Assembly (NCBI GenBank): GCA_030626045.1
Contig: DAOUPS010000016.1
Span: forward strand, 1-12,421
Length of the DNA stretch: 12,421 nt
From: a bacterium
GTDB lineage: Bacteria > Patescibacteriota > Minisyncoccia > Moranbacterales > DUUL01
Direction: 5' to 3'
Part shown: one piece after another, positions 6,256 to 12,421 of the stretch
How positions within the stretch are numbered: position 1 is the first letter of the stretch
Layout: the number at the start of each line of letters is the position of its first letter
Translations under genes and position numbers: made by a program
The notes under the pieces: generated by a model
Databases searched by the model: none
Seen by the model: the letters and a program-made list of their open reading frames with translations, nothing else
Told to the model about the DNA's origin: nothing

Positions 6256-6684
6256 ATGCAGGCGCATCAACTGAAAGCACAAAAAACAGCATCACGAAAG
6301 AGAATTGGGAGAGGTGGCAAAAAAGGGACGTACAGTTGCCGCGGTATGAACGGGCAAAAATCGCGCAGCGGTTTTTCCCGCCGCGCTACATTTGAAGGCG
6401 GAAGTTCGACGCTGGTCGCGAAAACCAAGAAACTTAGAGGCTTCCGTTCACGTAATCCGAAATTACAGATCGTAAATATAAAGACGCTTGGCAAAAAATT
6501 CAGATCCGGAGAGGAAGTAAATCCACGAACGCTTAGGGAAAAGAATTTAATAAGCAAACTTTCCATACCTGTAAAAGTATTATCAGACGGTGTGATCGAG
6601 AAAAAACTGCTATTCAAAAATGTGCTTTTTTCGAAGACTGCGCGGGAAAAAATCGAAAAAGCCGGCGGATCGATCTTGGCATAG
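6256..6684 (+). CDS. rplO: 50S ribosomal protein L15
   Basis: L15 is a late-assembly protein of the large subunit. The Gly/Arg/Lys-rich N-terminus IGRGGKKGTYSCRGMNGQKS is diagnostic and embeds in 23S rRNA; the C-terminal part resembles the L15/L18e fold. The length (142 aa) is normal. The ATG at 6256 gives the family start MQAHQLK. Another ATG five bases earlier (6251) is in a different frame and yields only eight codons including the stop. It ends with TAG and precedes secY by 47 nt. Confidence 0.96.
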   Translation: MQAHQLKAQKTASRKRIGRGGKKGTYSCRGMNGQKSRSGFSRRATFEGGSSTLVAKTKKLRGFRSRNPKLQIVNIKTLGKKFRSGEEVNPRTLREKNLISKLSIPVKVLSDGVIEKKLLFKNVLFSKTAREKIEKAGGSILA

Positions 6685-6702
6685 CAATTTTTTGCCTGTA
6701 TC

Positions 6703-6717
6703 CGGGAATTGTTCCCG
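6703..6717 (+). other. Small hairpin between rplO and secY
   Basis: cgggaa-ttg-ttcccg forms a perfect 6-bp stem with a 3-nt loop, 14 nt before the secY ATG. No run of T follows (tctaaaaaac), so it does not look like an intrinsic terminator. It might tune secY translation or mark an mRNA processing site; this is inference. Confidence 0.4.
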
Positions 6718-6731
6718 TCTAAAAAACAAAT

Positions 6732-8003
6732 ATGATCGAGAGAGTGACGCGTATTTTTAAAGTAAAAGAATTACGGAACAAAATATTTTTTATTTTGGCC
6801 ATTTTGGTTATTTTTCGATTAGCCGCGAATGTCCCGATTCCCGGTGTTGACACGTCTCAGCTCAAATCTTTCTTTGAAGGCAACCAATTGCTCGGGCTTA
6901 TGGATATGTTTTCGGGCGGCGGATTGAGAAATATATCGATCGTGATGCTGGGGGTTGGCCCGTATATCACCGCGTCAATTGTTATGCAGCTTATGACAAT
7001 GATCTTTCCGCGTCTTGAGCAATTATATAAAGAAGAAGGCCAGGCAGGAAGAGAAAAATTTAATATGTGGACCCGTTATATCACTGTTCCTTTCGCGATG
7101 CTTCAGGCATTCGGCATGATCTCTCTCTTTCGATCCCAGCAAGTTTTAACTGAATTGACAGTGTTCAATTACATAACGATCATCATTACTGCGACAGCTG
7201 GGACAATATTTCTGATGTGGCTTGGCGAGCTCATATCTGAAAAAGGGATTGGCAACGGGGTATCTCTTCTTATTTTTGCAGGAATAGTTTCGGCACTGCC
7301 TACAAGCATTCACCAGTTGATCGCGACGTGGGACCCAACTCAAGCGCTGACTTATTTAAGTTTTGCGGCACTTTCGGTCGTAACAGTTGTGGGGATAGTT
7401 ATTGTAAATGAAGGACAAAGAAACATTCCCATTTCTTTCGCACGCCGCATCAGAGGAGGGAAAACAACAGGAGGAACAAAAACACAATTGCCGTTGAGAG
7501 TAAATCAAGCAGGCGTTATTCCGATTATTTTTGCAATGTCGATAATGATCTTTCCCGGAGTAGTAGCCAATTTTTTTGCAGCTTCCAGTAACCAAGCGGT
7601 AGCCGGTGTGGCGGGAGCAATCGCCGATTTTTTCGCAAACCAGGCATTCTACAGCCTTGTTTATTTTGTTCTGGTCGTGCTTTTTACCTATTTTTATACT
7701 GCTGTTACATTTGATCCGAAGAACGTTGCCGAAAATCTTCAGCGGCAAGGCGGTTTTGTGCCGGGGATACGGCCCGGAGTTCCGACTATGGAATATCTCA
7801 ATCACATTACAAACAGGATCACACTGTCCGGAGCTATATTTTTAGGATTAGTCGCCATTCTTCCTTTTGTTGTGCAAGGAATTACAGGGATAAGAACTTT
7901 ATCGATCGGAGGAACCAGTATTTTAATTGTCGTGTCAGTTGTTCTGGAGTCAATGAAGCAAATAGAAGCGCAACTTGTAATGCGCGACTATGAAGGATTC
8001 TAA
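6732..8003 (+). CDS. secY: Protein translocase subunit SecY
   Basis: SecY is the channel-forming subunit of the Sec translocon in the inner membrane, with ten transmembrane helices. The first helix lies around residues 17-36, followed by NVPIPGVD. Family signatures seen are GVGPYITASIVMQL (74-87), GELISEKGIGNGVSLLIFAG (165-184), the cytoplasmic ARRIRGG region (238-244) that contacts SecA and ribosome, and FDPKNVAENLQRQGGFVPGI (327-346). It ends LVMRDYEGF, close to the usual C-terminus. The length (423 aa) is normal. It closes the spc-type cluster: adk, map and infA, its usual followers, are not in the window. Confidence 0.97.
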   Translation: MIERVTRIFKVKELRNKIFFILAILVIFRLAANVPIPGVDTSQLKSFFEGNQLLGLMDMFSGGGLRNISIVMLGVGPYITASIVMQLMTMIFPRLEQLYKEEGQAGREKFNMWTRYITVPFAMLQAFGMISLFRSQQVLTELTVFNYITIIITATAGTIFLMWLGELISEKGIGNGVSLLIFAGIVSALPTSIHQLIATWDPTQALTYLSFAALSVVTVVGIVIVNEGQRNIPISFARRIRGGKTTGGTKTQLPLRVNQAGVIPIIFAMSIMIFPGVVANFFAASSNQAVAGVAGAIADFFANQAFYSLVYFVLVVLFTYFYTAVTFDPKNVAENLQRQGGFVPGIRPGVPTMEYLNHITNRITLSGAIFLGLVAILPFVVQGITGIRTLSIGGTSILIVVSVVLESMKQIEAQLVMRDYEGF

Positions 8004-8021
8004 TTAGCGCAGGCGCTTGGC

Positions 8022-8104
8022 AAGTATCTAGTATGAAGTATCTTATATCAAGTGTTGAGGAAAATAACCAATACATATAAATTTGAAATTTACAATTTGA
8101 AATT
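8022..8104. repeat. Short direct repeats in the secY-tRNA spacer
   Basis: Two pairs of direct repeats with the same period lie here. aagtatct is at 8022-8029 and 8036-8043, and aatttgaaatt is at 8080-8090 and 8094-8104, both with a 14-base offset. Just before them, agcgc-ag-gcgct (8006-8017) is a small palindrome after the secY stop. The remainder of the spacer is A/T-rich. Confidence 0.5.
8055..8081 (+). promoter_or_regulatory. Weak candidate promoter for tRNA-Gly
   Basis: TTGAGG (8055-8060) and TATAAA (8076-8081) are separated by 15 bases, shorter than the optimal 17. Transcription would start about 25 nt before the tRNA. Low complexity in this stretch makes a chance match easy. Confidence 0.25.
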
Positions 8105-8112
8105 ATTTCTCG

Positions 8113-8183
8113 GCGAGAGTAGTACAGTGGCAGTACACCAGCCTTCCAAGCTGGCCACGCGGGTTCGATTCCCGTCTCTCGCT
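8113..8183 (+). tRNA. tRNA-Gly (anticodon TCC)
   Basis: A full cloverleaf can be drawn. The acceptor stem is GCGAGAG (8113-8119) with CTCTCGC (8176-8182), and the discriminator is T8183. The anticodon stem is CCAGC/GCTGG (8138-8142, 8150-8154) with loop CTTCCAA, so the anticodon is TCC at 8145-8147. The variable loop has 4 nt. The T stem is GCGGG/CCCGT around TTCGATT. CCA is not encoded. It would read GGA and GGG codons. It stands alone between secY and a transposase gene, and tRNA genes are common insertion neighbours. Confidence 0.95.
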
Positions 8184-8209
8184 CACTAGCCAAGTTTCAA
8201 GGTCATAAA

Positions 8210-8233
8210 CAAGGTTCAAGGTTCAACCTTGCC
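8210..8233. repeat. REP-like palindrome, upstream copy
   Basis: caaggtt is repeated in tandem (8210-8216, 8217-8223) and followed by its inverse, so 8217-8231 (caaggttcaaccttg) is a 15-base palindrome. Positions 8217-8233 are identical to 8951-8967 downstream of the transposase gene, in the same orientation. A related caaggt lies at 8198-8203 region, and ccaagccttgc follows at 8232-8242. Confidence 0.75.
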
Positions 8234-8251
8234 AAGCCTTGCTACAATTTT

Positions 8252-8255
8252 GAGG
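8252..8255 (+). promoter_or_regulatory. Shine-Dalgarno-like site before the RAYT gene
   Basis: GAGG lies 9 nt before the ATG at 8265. It stands out because the ribosomal protein genes here have no such motif, which would fit a recently acquired gene. Confidence 0.4.
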
Positions 8256-8264
8256 TTTTAACTT

Positions 8265-8930
8265 ATGCGAAAAACCATTTTTGTCAACGAAGAATATTAT
8301 CATATTTATAATCGCGGAGTAGATAAGCGAAAAGTTTTTATGGATAAGGAGGATTATCTTAGATTTTTAAGAGCAATGGAGCTTTTGAATGATAAAGATA
8401 CAGGATTGATGCGGTTTCAAAGAAATGTCCAAAAAAATCCTTTCAAGATTGGGTCTTCTGGTGTTCGAAAGTTGAACTTTAAAAAGAACGCTGAGCCACT
8501 GGTGGAAATTGTTGTTTATTGTTTGAACCCTAACCACTATCATTTTATTTTAAAACAACGAGAAGAAAATGGCATTGTTAAATTTATGCAAAAATTGGGA
8601 ACATCATATACGATGTATTTTAACAAGAAACGTGATCGCTCGGGAGCGCTTTTTCAAGGAAGATTCAAATCAATTCGTATTGATTCCAATGAATATCTGC
8701 TTTATCTTTCGGTATATGTGAATAAAAACCATTTTATTCATGGCTATGAAGGAAATGATTGGATGTATTCCAGCGAACTGGATTATCTAGGGAAAAGAGA
8801 TGACAATTTATGTAAAAAAGATATTATTTTAGAACAGTTTCGCGACAAAAAGGATCACAAGGAGTTTATGGATAGAACTGCGGCGCATTTAAGAGGCAAA
8901 AAAGAAATACAGAAGTATTTATTGGAGTAA
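8265..8930 (+). CDS. REP-associated tyrosine (Y1/HUH) transposase, RAYT type
   Basis: The 221-aa product is an IS200/REP-type single-strand transposase. The N-terminal YYHIYNRGVDKRKVF is characteristic of the RAYT-like branch. The metal-binding HUH motif is seen as HYH at residues 91-93 (NPNHYHFIL), and LFQGRFKSIRI (129-139) precedes the helix carrying the likely nucleophilic tyrosine, Tyr151 by spacing; Tyr144 and Tyr147 are alternatives. Such proteins nick and join single-stranded DNA at palindromes. The gene is bracketed by a shared 17-base palindromic motif at 8217-8233 and 8951-8967, as expected for a RAYT with its REP sites. It has a Shine-Dalgarno-like GAGG, unlike its neighbours. Key residues are present, so it may be active. 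Confidence 0.88.
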   Translation: MRKTIFVNEEYYHIYNRGVDKRKVFMDKEDYLRFLRAMELLNDKDTGLMRFQRNVQKNPFKIGSSGVRKLNFKKNAEPLVEIVVYCLNPNHYHFILKQREENGIVKFMQKLGTSYTMYFNKKRDRSGALFQGRFKSIRIDSNEYLLYLSVYVNKNHFIHGYEGNDWMYSSELDYLGKRDDNLCKKDIILEQFRDKKDHKEFMDRTAAHLRGKKEIQKYLLE

Positions 8931-8939
8931 ATTACTGCC

Positions 8940-8967
8940 GGCAAGGTTGGCAAGGTTCAACCTTGCC
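8940..8967. repeat. REP-like palindrome, downstream copy
   Basis: ggcaaggtt occurs twice in tandem (8940-8948, 8949-8957), followed after one base by its inverse aaccttgcc. This makes 8949-8967 a perfect 19-base palindrome with one central base. It begins 9 nt after the transposase stop. No T run follows, so it is not a typical terminator. Confidence 0.8.
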
Positions 8968-8991
8968 ATTGCATTCAATTAAATTTGTGCT

Positions 8992-9369
8992 ATGGGGAAA
9001 TATGAAATGGATATCGTTATTCAATATCCCAACGTATCAATATCTTTAAGAGAAAAAAATAGAAAAATAGATTTTATGAAATGGAAAGATAAAAATGACA
9101 TGTCTGTAAAACTATTAGCTGCTATTGACATATTATTAAAAAAGAATAGACTGGGAATAGTTGATCTCACGAAAGTAAATGTGGTGTCTGACTGCCAGTC
9201 GTACACGTCAACCAGGATAGCCAAGGCCGTTGCAAAAACGGTAAGTTGTTGTCTTGCTTGACATCATTCTTGTTCTTTTGTACAATCAAAAATTGTTTTG
9301 GTAAGTAAAGATCGTTATCTTGATCCTGCTTCAGCGGGAGGAGGAGTTGTTTTGCAGACAGTTCCTTAA
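8992..9369 (+). pseudogene. Degenerate TsaB-like gene interrupted by an in-frame TGA
   Basis: The first 89 codons (8992-9258) resemble the N-terminal half of TsaB, the partner of TsaD in making the t6A37 modification of tRNA. They show an opening strand (MDIVIQYPNVSISL), KLLAAIDILLKKN, and DCQSYTSTRIAKAVAKT where TsaB normally has GPGSFTGLRIG. The Gly residues of that motif are mostly lost. A TGA at 9259-9261 stops the frame. Reading past it gives 35 more residues (QSKIVLVSKDRYLDPAS) to TAA at 9367-9369, for about 125 residues, close to the length I recall for short TsaB-like proteins of CPR bacteria. The start could be 8992 or 9007. It is most likely a decayed gene; a short hypothetical protein of 89 aa is the alternative. 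Homology was judged by eye. Confidence 0.5.
9258..9286 (+). promoter_or_regulatory. Near-consensus sigma70-type promoter upstream of rpoB
   Basis: TTGACA (9258-9263) and TACAAT (9281-9286) are exactly 17 bases apart: a perfect -35 and a -10 with one mismatch to TATAAT. The start of transcription would be near 9293. It overlaps the TGA-interrupted TsaB-like frame. The first gene downstream is rpoB, with a leader of nearly 490 nt. Confidence 0.65.
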
Positions 9370-9653
9370 AGACAACAAGCAAAGGAGGTTTTTCGAGCAA
9401 GCTCTAAACGCGGCATATCGTGGTACACAAAAAAGGTAGTTGGATAAAGAATGTGTTAAGGGAAGCGCATTTCTATTCTATTATCTCGTTAATAGGGTGT
9501 TTGAAACAATTGAACAACAATTATTCCTCAAGGCCAAAAAAATTGGTCTCCGAAGTAATCTTTCGTGCATCGAATCCAATGCATGACCATGTCTTCTAAC
9601 AATTTAGTTAATTATAGTTAATCAGTGATCCTGGTTGCTTTTTTGTGTTTATA
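9293..9653 (+). other. Long untranslated rpoB leader, no gene recognised
   Basis: No convincing reading frame or known RNA gene is seen. Consecutive small hairpins stand near the predicted transcript start: aagat-cgtt-atctt (9308-9321), cctgc-ttca-gcggg (9325-9338), and gttgtttt with aaagacaac (9346-9353 with 9369-9376). Further on are aattg-aacaa-caatt (9508-9522) and tgcat/atgca (9566-9583). AAAGGAGG at 9381-9388 looks like a strong ribosome site but is followed by no suitable start codon. tagttaat is duplicated at about 9605-9622. Confidence 0.4.
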
Positions 9654-9752
9654 GGAATGGCTTCCAAACTAGCTTTCTGTCTTATCGGTCTCGCTCGTGC
9701 TGAGCGGTACGGACAGGCAGGCAAGCGATAAGGCGAGTTCGGAAGCAATCCC
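9654..9752. repeat. Hairpin repeat family, copy 4 (upstream of rpoB)
   Basis: The left end (9654-9673, ggaatggcttccaaactagc) matches copy 1's left end at 21 of 24 bases when extended to 9677. It is imperfectly complementary to the right end (9733-9752), which ends ggaagcaatccc. Nested inside are cttatcg/cgataag (9681-9687, 9726-9732) and gctc/gagc (9693-9696, 9702-9705). The whole could fold into one long hairpin. It ends 27 nt before the rpoB ATG. Confidence 0.72.
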
Positions 9753-9779
9753 TTATAAGCGGCCGGTAACCTTTAATAT

Positions 9780-12421
9780 ATGAAAAACGCCGAAAAAGGC
9801 CTTGTTGTAAAATCACGTTTTAGGGCACAATCCAGCCTTTCAAAAAGGAAATTTTTTGAAAGACAGTCAATGGTATCTTTGCCGAACCTCATTGAACCGC
9901 AAATACAATCGTATGAGTGGTTCTTAAAAGAGGGATTGAGAGAAATACTTGATGAGATCAGTCCGATAGAAGATTTTACCGGAAAGGAGCTGGAGTTAAC
10001 ATTTGGCGATTATTATCTTGATGAACCGAAATATGATGAGGTAACTGCGAAAGAAAAGAATATCTCGTATGATGCGCCGTTGCGAGTTCAGGCTGATCTG
10101 CTTATCAAAAAAACAGGAGAAATTCGAGAGCAAGAAATATTTCTGGCCGATTTTCCGATCATGACGGACAGAGGAACGTTTATCATAAATGGAGTTGAAC
10201 GTGTTATCGTTTCCCAGCTGATCAGAAGCCCAGGCGTATTTTTTACCATGGCATATCAGAAGGGCAAAAAACTTTTTGGCGCAAAAGTGATTCCGAACAG
10301 AGGAGCGTGGCTGGAAATTGAAACAGATTTTAATGGAACAATTTGGGCTAAAATTGACAGAAAACGGAAAGTTCCAATAACTTCCTTGCTTCGGTTGTTC
10401 GGTTTGAAAACGGATGGCGATATTTTTAAAGCCTTTGAAGACATTGATAACGGAGAGATATCATACATTAAGGAAACGCTTGAAAAGGATGCAGCCAAGA
10501 ATCAGGGAGAGGCCTATAAAGAAATCTATAAACGTTTACGTCCAGGCGATCTGGCAACTGAAGAAAACGCAAAGCAAATGATCGATGGAATATTTTTTAG
10601 CACTGAGCGTTACGATTTTGGTAAAGTTGGCCGATATCGATTGAATCTCAGGCTCGACATGGACAAAGATGAAAAAAGAGAAGAAAACAGAATTATCGGG
10701 GAAGACGAAATAGTCAAAGTGGTGCGAGAGATCATTAATTTAAACAATGATCCAATGGCACGTCCAGATGACATCGACCATCTTGGAAATAGGCGTTTGC
10801 GGGGTATTGGCAAATTAATTCAGAACAAAGTTCGTGTCGGGCTGACAAGAATGGTGAGAAATGTTAAGGATAGAATGAGTACGTGTGATGTTACAACAGT
10901 TGTTCACGGACAGTTGATCAATCCTCGGCCGGTCGCGGCGGCAATTAAAGAATTTTTTGCTTCATCTCAACTTTCTCAGTTTATGGACCAGGTTAATCCA
11001 TTAGCTGAACTGGAACACAAAAGGCGTTTAAGCGCGATGGGTCCCGGCGGCCTCACGCGTGAACGGGCGGGATTTGAAGTTCGAGACGTGCATAATTCCC
11101 ATTACGGAAGGATATGTCCGGTACAAACACCGGAAGGTCCGAATATCGGACTGGTCGGACATTTGGCCTGCTACGCCAGAGTGAACGAGTATGGTTTTTT
11201 GGAAACACCTTACAGAGTTATTAAACGAAAGATCGAAAAAAAGAGCCAAGATGCTGTTGGGCGAATTACCAACGAAAATGTTAAATCGAAAAGCGGAAGC
11301 ACGCTTTTTAAAAAAGGGGAAAAGCTAACGGAAGACAACGTTTCTAAACTAAAAAAATCGGCAAAAGATTCCATAAAAGTTATTCCATTCGTAACAAATG
11401 AAATAGAATATCTCAACGCCTCATTTGAAGAAAAGCAAAATATTGCCCATGCCGGCGTTGGAATTGATGAAGACAGCAATATCACCTATTCTATAGTGGA
11501 GGCAAGGGTCAAAAGTGAAGCAACAACGATCGATGCCGATAAGATCGATTACATGGATGTCTCAGCGAAACAATGTATCTCAATTGCCACCGCGCTCATT
11601 CCTTTTCTTGAACATGACGACGCAAACAGAGCGCTTATGGGTTCGAATATGCAGCGGCAGGCTGTATCGTGCATTGAACCGGAATCTCCTCTTGTCGGTA
11701 CGGGGCTTGAAGATAAAGCAGCGGCTGATTCCGGGCAAGTAGTGCTTGCGAAGGAAGACGGGGAAGTTATTGAAGTGGATGCCGATCATATTGTGGTCAA
11801 AGAAGCATCATCAGGAAAAGGCAGAAAAACCAACAAGCGAATATATAGACTGCAAAGCTTTGAGAAATCGAATGCATTTACAAGCATGAACCAAATTCCT
11901 CGCGTGGCGAAAAAGCAAAAAGTCAAAACGGGGGACTTACTGGCTGACGGCGCGTCAACCGATCATGGAGAATTGGCGCTTGGAAGAAATGTGCTCGTTG
12001 CGTTTATGCCATGGGAAGGCTACAATTTTGAAGATGCGATCATTATTTCTGAAAAACTTCGGCACGATGATCGTTATAGCTCAATTCATATTGAAGATTT
12101 TTCTGTTGATGTTCGCGATACAAAACTTGGACCTGAAGTTGTAACTCGTGACATTCCAAATATTGGCGAGGATCGCCTTAAAAATCTTGACGAAACCGGT
12201 ATTATTCGAATCGGAGCCGAAGTTAGCTCCGGTGATATTTTAGTTGGCAAAGTTACTCTTAAAGGAGAAGGAGACCTAACTGCTGAAGAACGATTATTGA
12301 GGGCTATTTTTGGAGAGAAATCTCGAGATGTAAAAGATACTTCGCTTTATTTGCCGCATGGGAAAAGCGGAAAGATTGTTGACATTAAGATCTTTTCCCG
12401 GGAACAGGGGGATAAATTGCC
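9780..12421 (+). CDS. rpoB: DNA-directed RNA polymerase subunit beta (3' truncated by window)
   Basis: This is the beta subunit of RNA polymerase. The frame is open from ATG 9780 through 880 codons to the window edge; the C-terminal part is missing. Conserved parts are SLPNLIEPQIQSYEWFL (residues 33-49), the GTFIINGVERVIVSQLIRSPG segment, the rifampicin-pocket region SSQLSQFMDQ...HKRRLSAMGPGG (395-424), TPEGPNIGL, and GYNFEDAIIISEKL. The residues matching E. coli Asp516, His526 and Ser531 are Asp403, His413 and Ser418. The position of Leu533 is Met420. The start has no Shine-Dalgarno (tttaatatatg). Upstream are a strong candidate promoter, a long leader and hairpin copy 4, so it probably starts its own transcript, likely with rpoC beyond the edge. 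Confidence 0.97.
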   Translation, partial: MKNAEKGLVVKSRFRAQSSLSKRKFFERQSMVSLPNLIEPQIQSYEWFLKEGLREILDEISPIEDFTGKELELTFGDYYLDEPKYDEVTAKEKNISYDAPLRVQADLLIKKTGEIREQEIFLADFPIMTDRGTFIINGVERVIVSQLIRSPGVFFTMAYQKGKKLFGAKVIPNRGAWLEIETDFNGTIWAKIDRKRKVPITSLLRLFGLKTDGDIFKAFEDIDNGEISYIKETLEKDAAKNQGEAYKEIYKRLRPGDLATEENAKQMIDGIFFSTERYDFGKVGRYRLNLRLDMDKDEKREENRIIGEDEIVKVVREIINLNNDPMARPDDIDHLGNRRLRGIGKLIQNKVRVGLTRMVRNVKDRMSTCDVTTVVHGQLINPRPVAAAIKEFFASSQLSQFMDQVNPLAELEHKRRLSAMGPGGLTRERAGFEVRDVHNSHYGRICPVQTPEGPNIGLVGHLACYARVNEYGFLETPYRVIKRKIEKKSQDAVGRITNENVKSKSGSTLFKKGEKLTEDNVSKLKKSAKDSIKVIPFVTNEIEYLNASFEEKQNIAHAGVGIDEDSNITYSIVEARVKSEATTIDADKIDYMDVSAKQCISIATALIPFLEHDDANRALMGSNMQRQAVSCIEPESPLVGTGLEDKAAADSGQVVLAKEDGEVIEVDADHIVVKEASSGKGRKTNKRIYRLQSFEKSNAFTSMNQIPRVAKKQKVKTGDLLADGASTDHGELALGRNVLVAFMPWEGYNFEDAIIISEKLRHDDRYSSIHIEDFSVDVRDTKLGPEVVTRDIPNIGEDRLKNLDETGIIRIGAEVSSGDILVGKVTLKGEGDLTAEERLLRAIFGEKSRDVKDTSLYLPHGKSGKIVDIKIFSREQGDKL

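Noticed and set aside
6251..6274. Eight-codon upstream frame overlapping the rplO start
   Set aside because: It begins 5 nt before the rplO ATG in another frame, has no ribosome site and no conserved feature visible; probably chance.
5531..6295. A 254-codon reading frame on the minus strand
   Set aside because: It lies opposite rpsE and the ends of rplR and rplO, has Cys/His/Phe-rich composition and matches no family; it is a shadow of real genes.
173..8003. TGA read as glycine (code 25)
   Set aside because: All genes are full length with ordinary glycine codons and no internal TGA.
8198..8967. CRISPR array from the repeated caaggtt units
   Set aside because: The units are 7-9 bases, palindromic, unevenly spaced, and there are no spacers or cas genes.
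9167..9400. 77-codon reading frame on the minus strand
   Set aside because: It overlaps the TsaB-like remnant and the promoter region, and has no recognisable domain or ribosome site.
9376..9438. Open stretch after AAAGGAGG (KQRRFFEQALNAAYRGTQKR)
   Set aside because: There is no start codon at a usable distance after the motif and I recognise no family; treated as leader sequence.
9293..9653. Known ncRNA (6S, SRP, RNase P, tmRNA) in the rpoB leader
   Set aside because: None of the conserved motifs of these RNAs could be found by eye on the + strand.

Overview
The window reads as chromosome of a Candidate Phyla Radiation (Patescibacteria) bacterium, most like a Parcubacteria-type lineage. 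The basis is indirect: a compact S10/spc ribosomal protein cluster with no rpmD (L30) between rpsE and rplO, a loss known across CPR; almost no Shine-Dalgarno sequences; a RAYT-type transposase and a short TsaB-like reading frame of kinds that I recall from these genomes; and abundant short palindromic repeats in the spacers. The standard genetic code fits: all 16 complete genes end in TAA or TAG, and none is interrupted by TGA.

Region 1 (1-8003) is a co-directional translation and secretion cluster on the + strand: a probable rpsS tail, then rplV, rpsC, rplP, rpmC, rpsQ, rplN, rplX, rplE, rpsH, rpsN, rplF, rplR, rpsE, rplO and secY. The order is canonical except that rpsN (zinc type) follows rpsH instead of preceding it, and that rpsN sits between two repeat-rich spacers. 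The products are ribosomal proteins plus SecY, the channel of the Sec translocon.

Region 2 (8004-9779) is accessory. It holds direct repeats, a tRNA-Gly(UCC), an HUH/Y1 transposase of the REP-associated (RAYT) type bracketed by a shared 17-base palindromic motif, a degenerate TsaB-like gene interrupted by TGA, a near-consensus sigma70-type promoter, and a long leader without a gene. Region 3 (9780 to the end) is the first 880 codons of rpoB, cut by the window edge.

The most unusual signal is a family of imperfect hairpin repeats at 61-146, 3645-3683, 4121-4174 and 9654-9752. Three of them end 24-27 nt upstream of the start codons of rplV, rpsN and rpoB. They are either mobile MITE/REP-like elements tolerated at that distance, or a shared 5'-UTR regulatory element of ribosome and RNA polymerase genes. 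A second structure, a nested inverted repeat of about 160 bp (4511-4671), lies upstream of rplF.
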